Below are positions 5,344 through 5,792 of a stretch of 5,792 nt of DNA, one piece after another (position 1 is the stretch's first letter; every line of letters begins with the position of its first letter). A model generated the notes under the pieces. It ran no database searches, was not told the origin of the DNA, and saw only the letters and a list, made by a program, of their open reading frames with translations. Source of the DNA: an uncultured Saprospiraceae bacterium (lineage in GTDB: Bacteria > Bacteroidota > Bacteroidia > Chitinophagales > Saprospiraceae); the NCBI GenBank assembly GCA_937942405.1, contig CALDEN010000169.1, positions 1-5,792 on the forward strand, read 5' to 3'. Position numbers and translations under genes: made by a program.

Positions 5344-5760
5344 ATGACAAGTCTTAAAGAATTAGTTTTACCTTTTTACGAAAAAGCATTAACTGTAAAC
5401 ACAGAAACGAATCCAGCTGCAGTGCTATTTGATTTATTAGACGACGATTTTATATCATATGGAACCATTGAAAATAAAAATAGCGAACAACTGATTGGTC
5501 AGTTGAGATTCTTTTGGAAAATGATACCTGACTTAGTCTGGGCTCCTCAAGAAATAATTGAATCCGGAAATCAGGTAATCGTAAGAAGTAAGATTACAGG
5601 AACGCCTAATTCTCCAGAGGGAAAATTTTTTGGAGTCCCAACGGATGGATCTAAATCTTTTGAAACGATGTCTATCGATATTCACACTATAGAAAACGGT
5701 AAGATACTTAAAGTGAATCATATCGAAGATTGGGCTACAGCTTTGAAGCAAATGAAATAA
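5344..5760 (+). CDS. Cytoplasmic single-domain SnoaL-like protein, paralogue of 3729-4652 domain 1
   Basis: The 138-residue product is one SnoaL/NTF2-like domain with no signal peptide, so it should be cytoplasmic. It carries the same landmarks as domain 1 of the lipoprotein: FYEKALTVN (11-19), EQLIGQLRFFWKMIPDLVW (48-66), IVRSKITGTP (79-88), GKFFGVPTDG, ENGKIL and HIEDWATALKQMK (126-138). By eye about 70 of 125 aligned positions are identical, with a three-residue insertion here (NSP region, about 89-92) as the only gap. Such a domain could be a cyclase, isomerase or small-molecule binder; the sequence does not say which. The start at 5344 gives a complete domain. No TANNTTTG box was found in the 65 bp after the terminator; AGGA at 5325-5328 is too far from the ATG to be a normal ribosome binding site. 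Its downstream neighbours lie outside the window. Confidence 0.85.
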   Translation: MTSLKELVLPFYEKALTVNTETNPAAVLFDLLDDDFISYGTIENKNSEQLIGQLRFFWKMIPDLVWAPQEIIESGNQVIVRSKITGTPNSPEGKFFGVPTDGSKSFETMSIDIHTIENGKILKVNHIEDWATALKQMK

Positions 5761-5792
5761 TAAATTTTAGCGGAAGTATTTAAATTTATCCT

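Noticed and set aside
5533..5751. 72-codon minus-strand open frame inside the second SnoaL gene
   Set aside because: It is antisense to a conserved domain and its translation has no family features; it is a by-product of codon use on the other strand.

Overview
The window looks like a chromosomal segment of a moderately AT-rich member of the Bacteroidota. Four things point there. A cysteine-poor TraR/DksA-like gene sits directly upstream of lspA on the minus strand. LspA has the lineage-style GNMIDS and VVDMLYF active-site segments. Two TATATTTG octamers fit the Bacteroidota -7 consensus TANNTTTG. Start codons are preceded by A-rich stretches rather than clear Shine-Dalgarno sites. No rRNA, tRNA, CRISPR array, transposase or integrase is visible.

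Layout. Bases 1-873 (minus strand) hold a DksA/TraR-like regulator followed by lspA, which runs off the left edge. A divergent intergenic region (874-999) carries the two octamers facing outward. On the plus strand come a small GlsB/YeaQ-type membrane protein (1000-1314) and the tRNA-U34 hydroxylase TrhO (1363-2403), both housekeeping or stress type. A 298-bp gene-free stretch (2404-2701) contains nested inverted repeats, a 41-bp element and a terminator-like hairpin. From 2702 the content changes to an accessory cluster on the plus strand: an AraC-family regulator (2702-3595), a two-domain SnoaL/NTF2-like lipoprotein (3729-4652), an unrecognised small lipoprotein (4682-5224), a strong intrinsic terminator (5241-5278), and a cytoplasmic one-domain SnoaL-like protein (5344-5760) that is a close paralogue of the first domain of 3729-4652.

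The accessory cluster is the most interesting part. A 41-bp element (2560-2600) upstream of the AraC gene is repeated without gaps (3620-3660) upstream of the SnoaL lipoprotein operon, with about 29 of 41 bases identical. The second copy carries a TTTARCCTAAAA sequence that recurs 63 bp downstream, just before the start codon. I infer that the AraC protein, or an RNA-level mechanism, controls both its own gene and the lipoprotein operon. The same SnoaL-type fold appears to be deployed in two compartments, lipid-anchored outside the inner membrane and soluble in the cytoplasm. Substrate and function are not readable from the sequence.

A second oddity is a perfect inverted repeat with 14-bp arms and a 1-nt centre inside the DNA-binding-domain coding region of the AraC gene (3335-3363). 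All percentages and alignments were made by eye.
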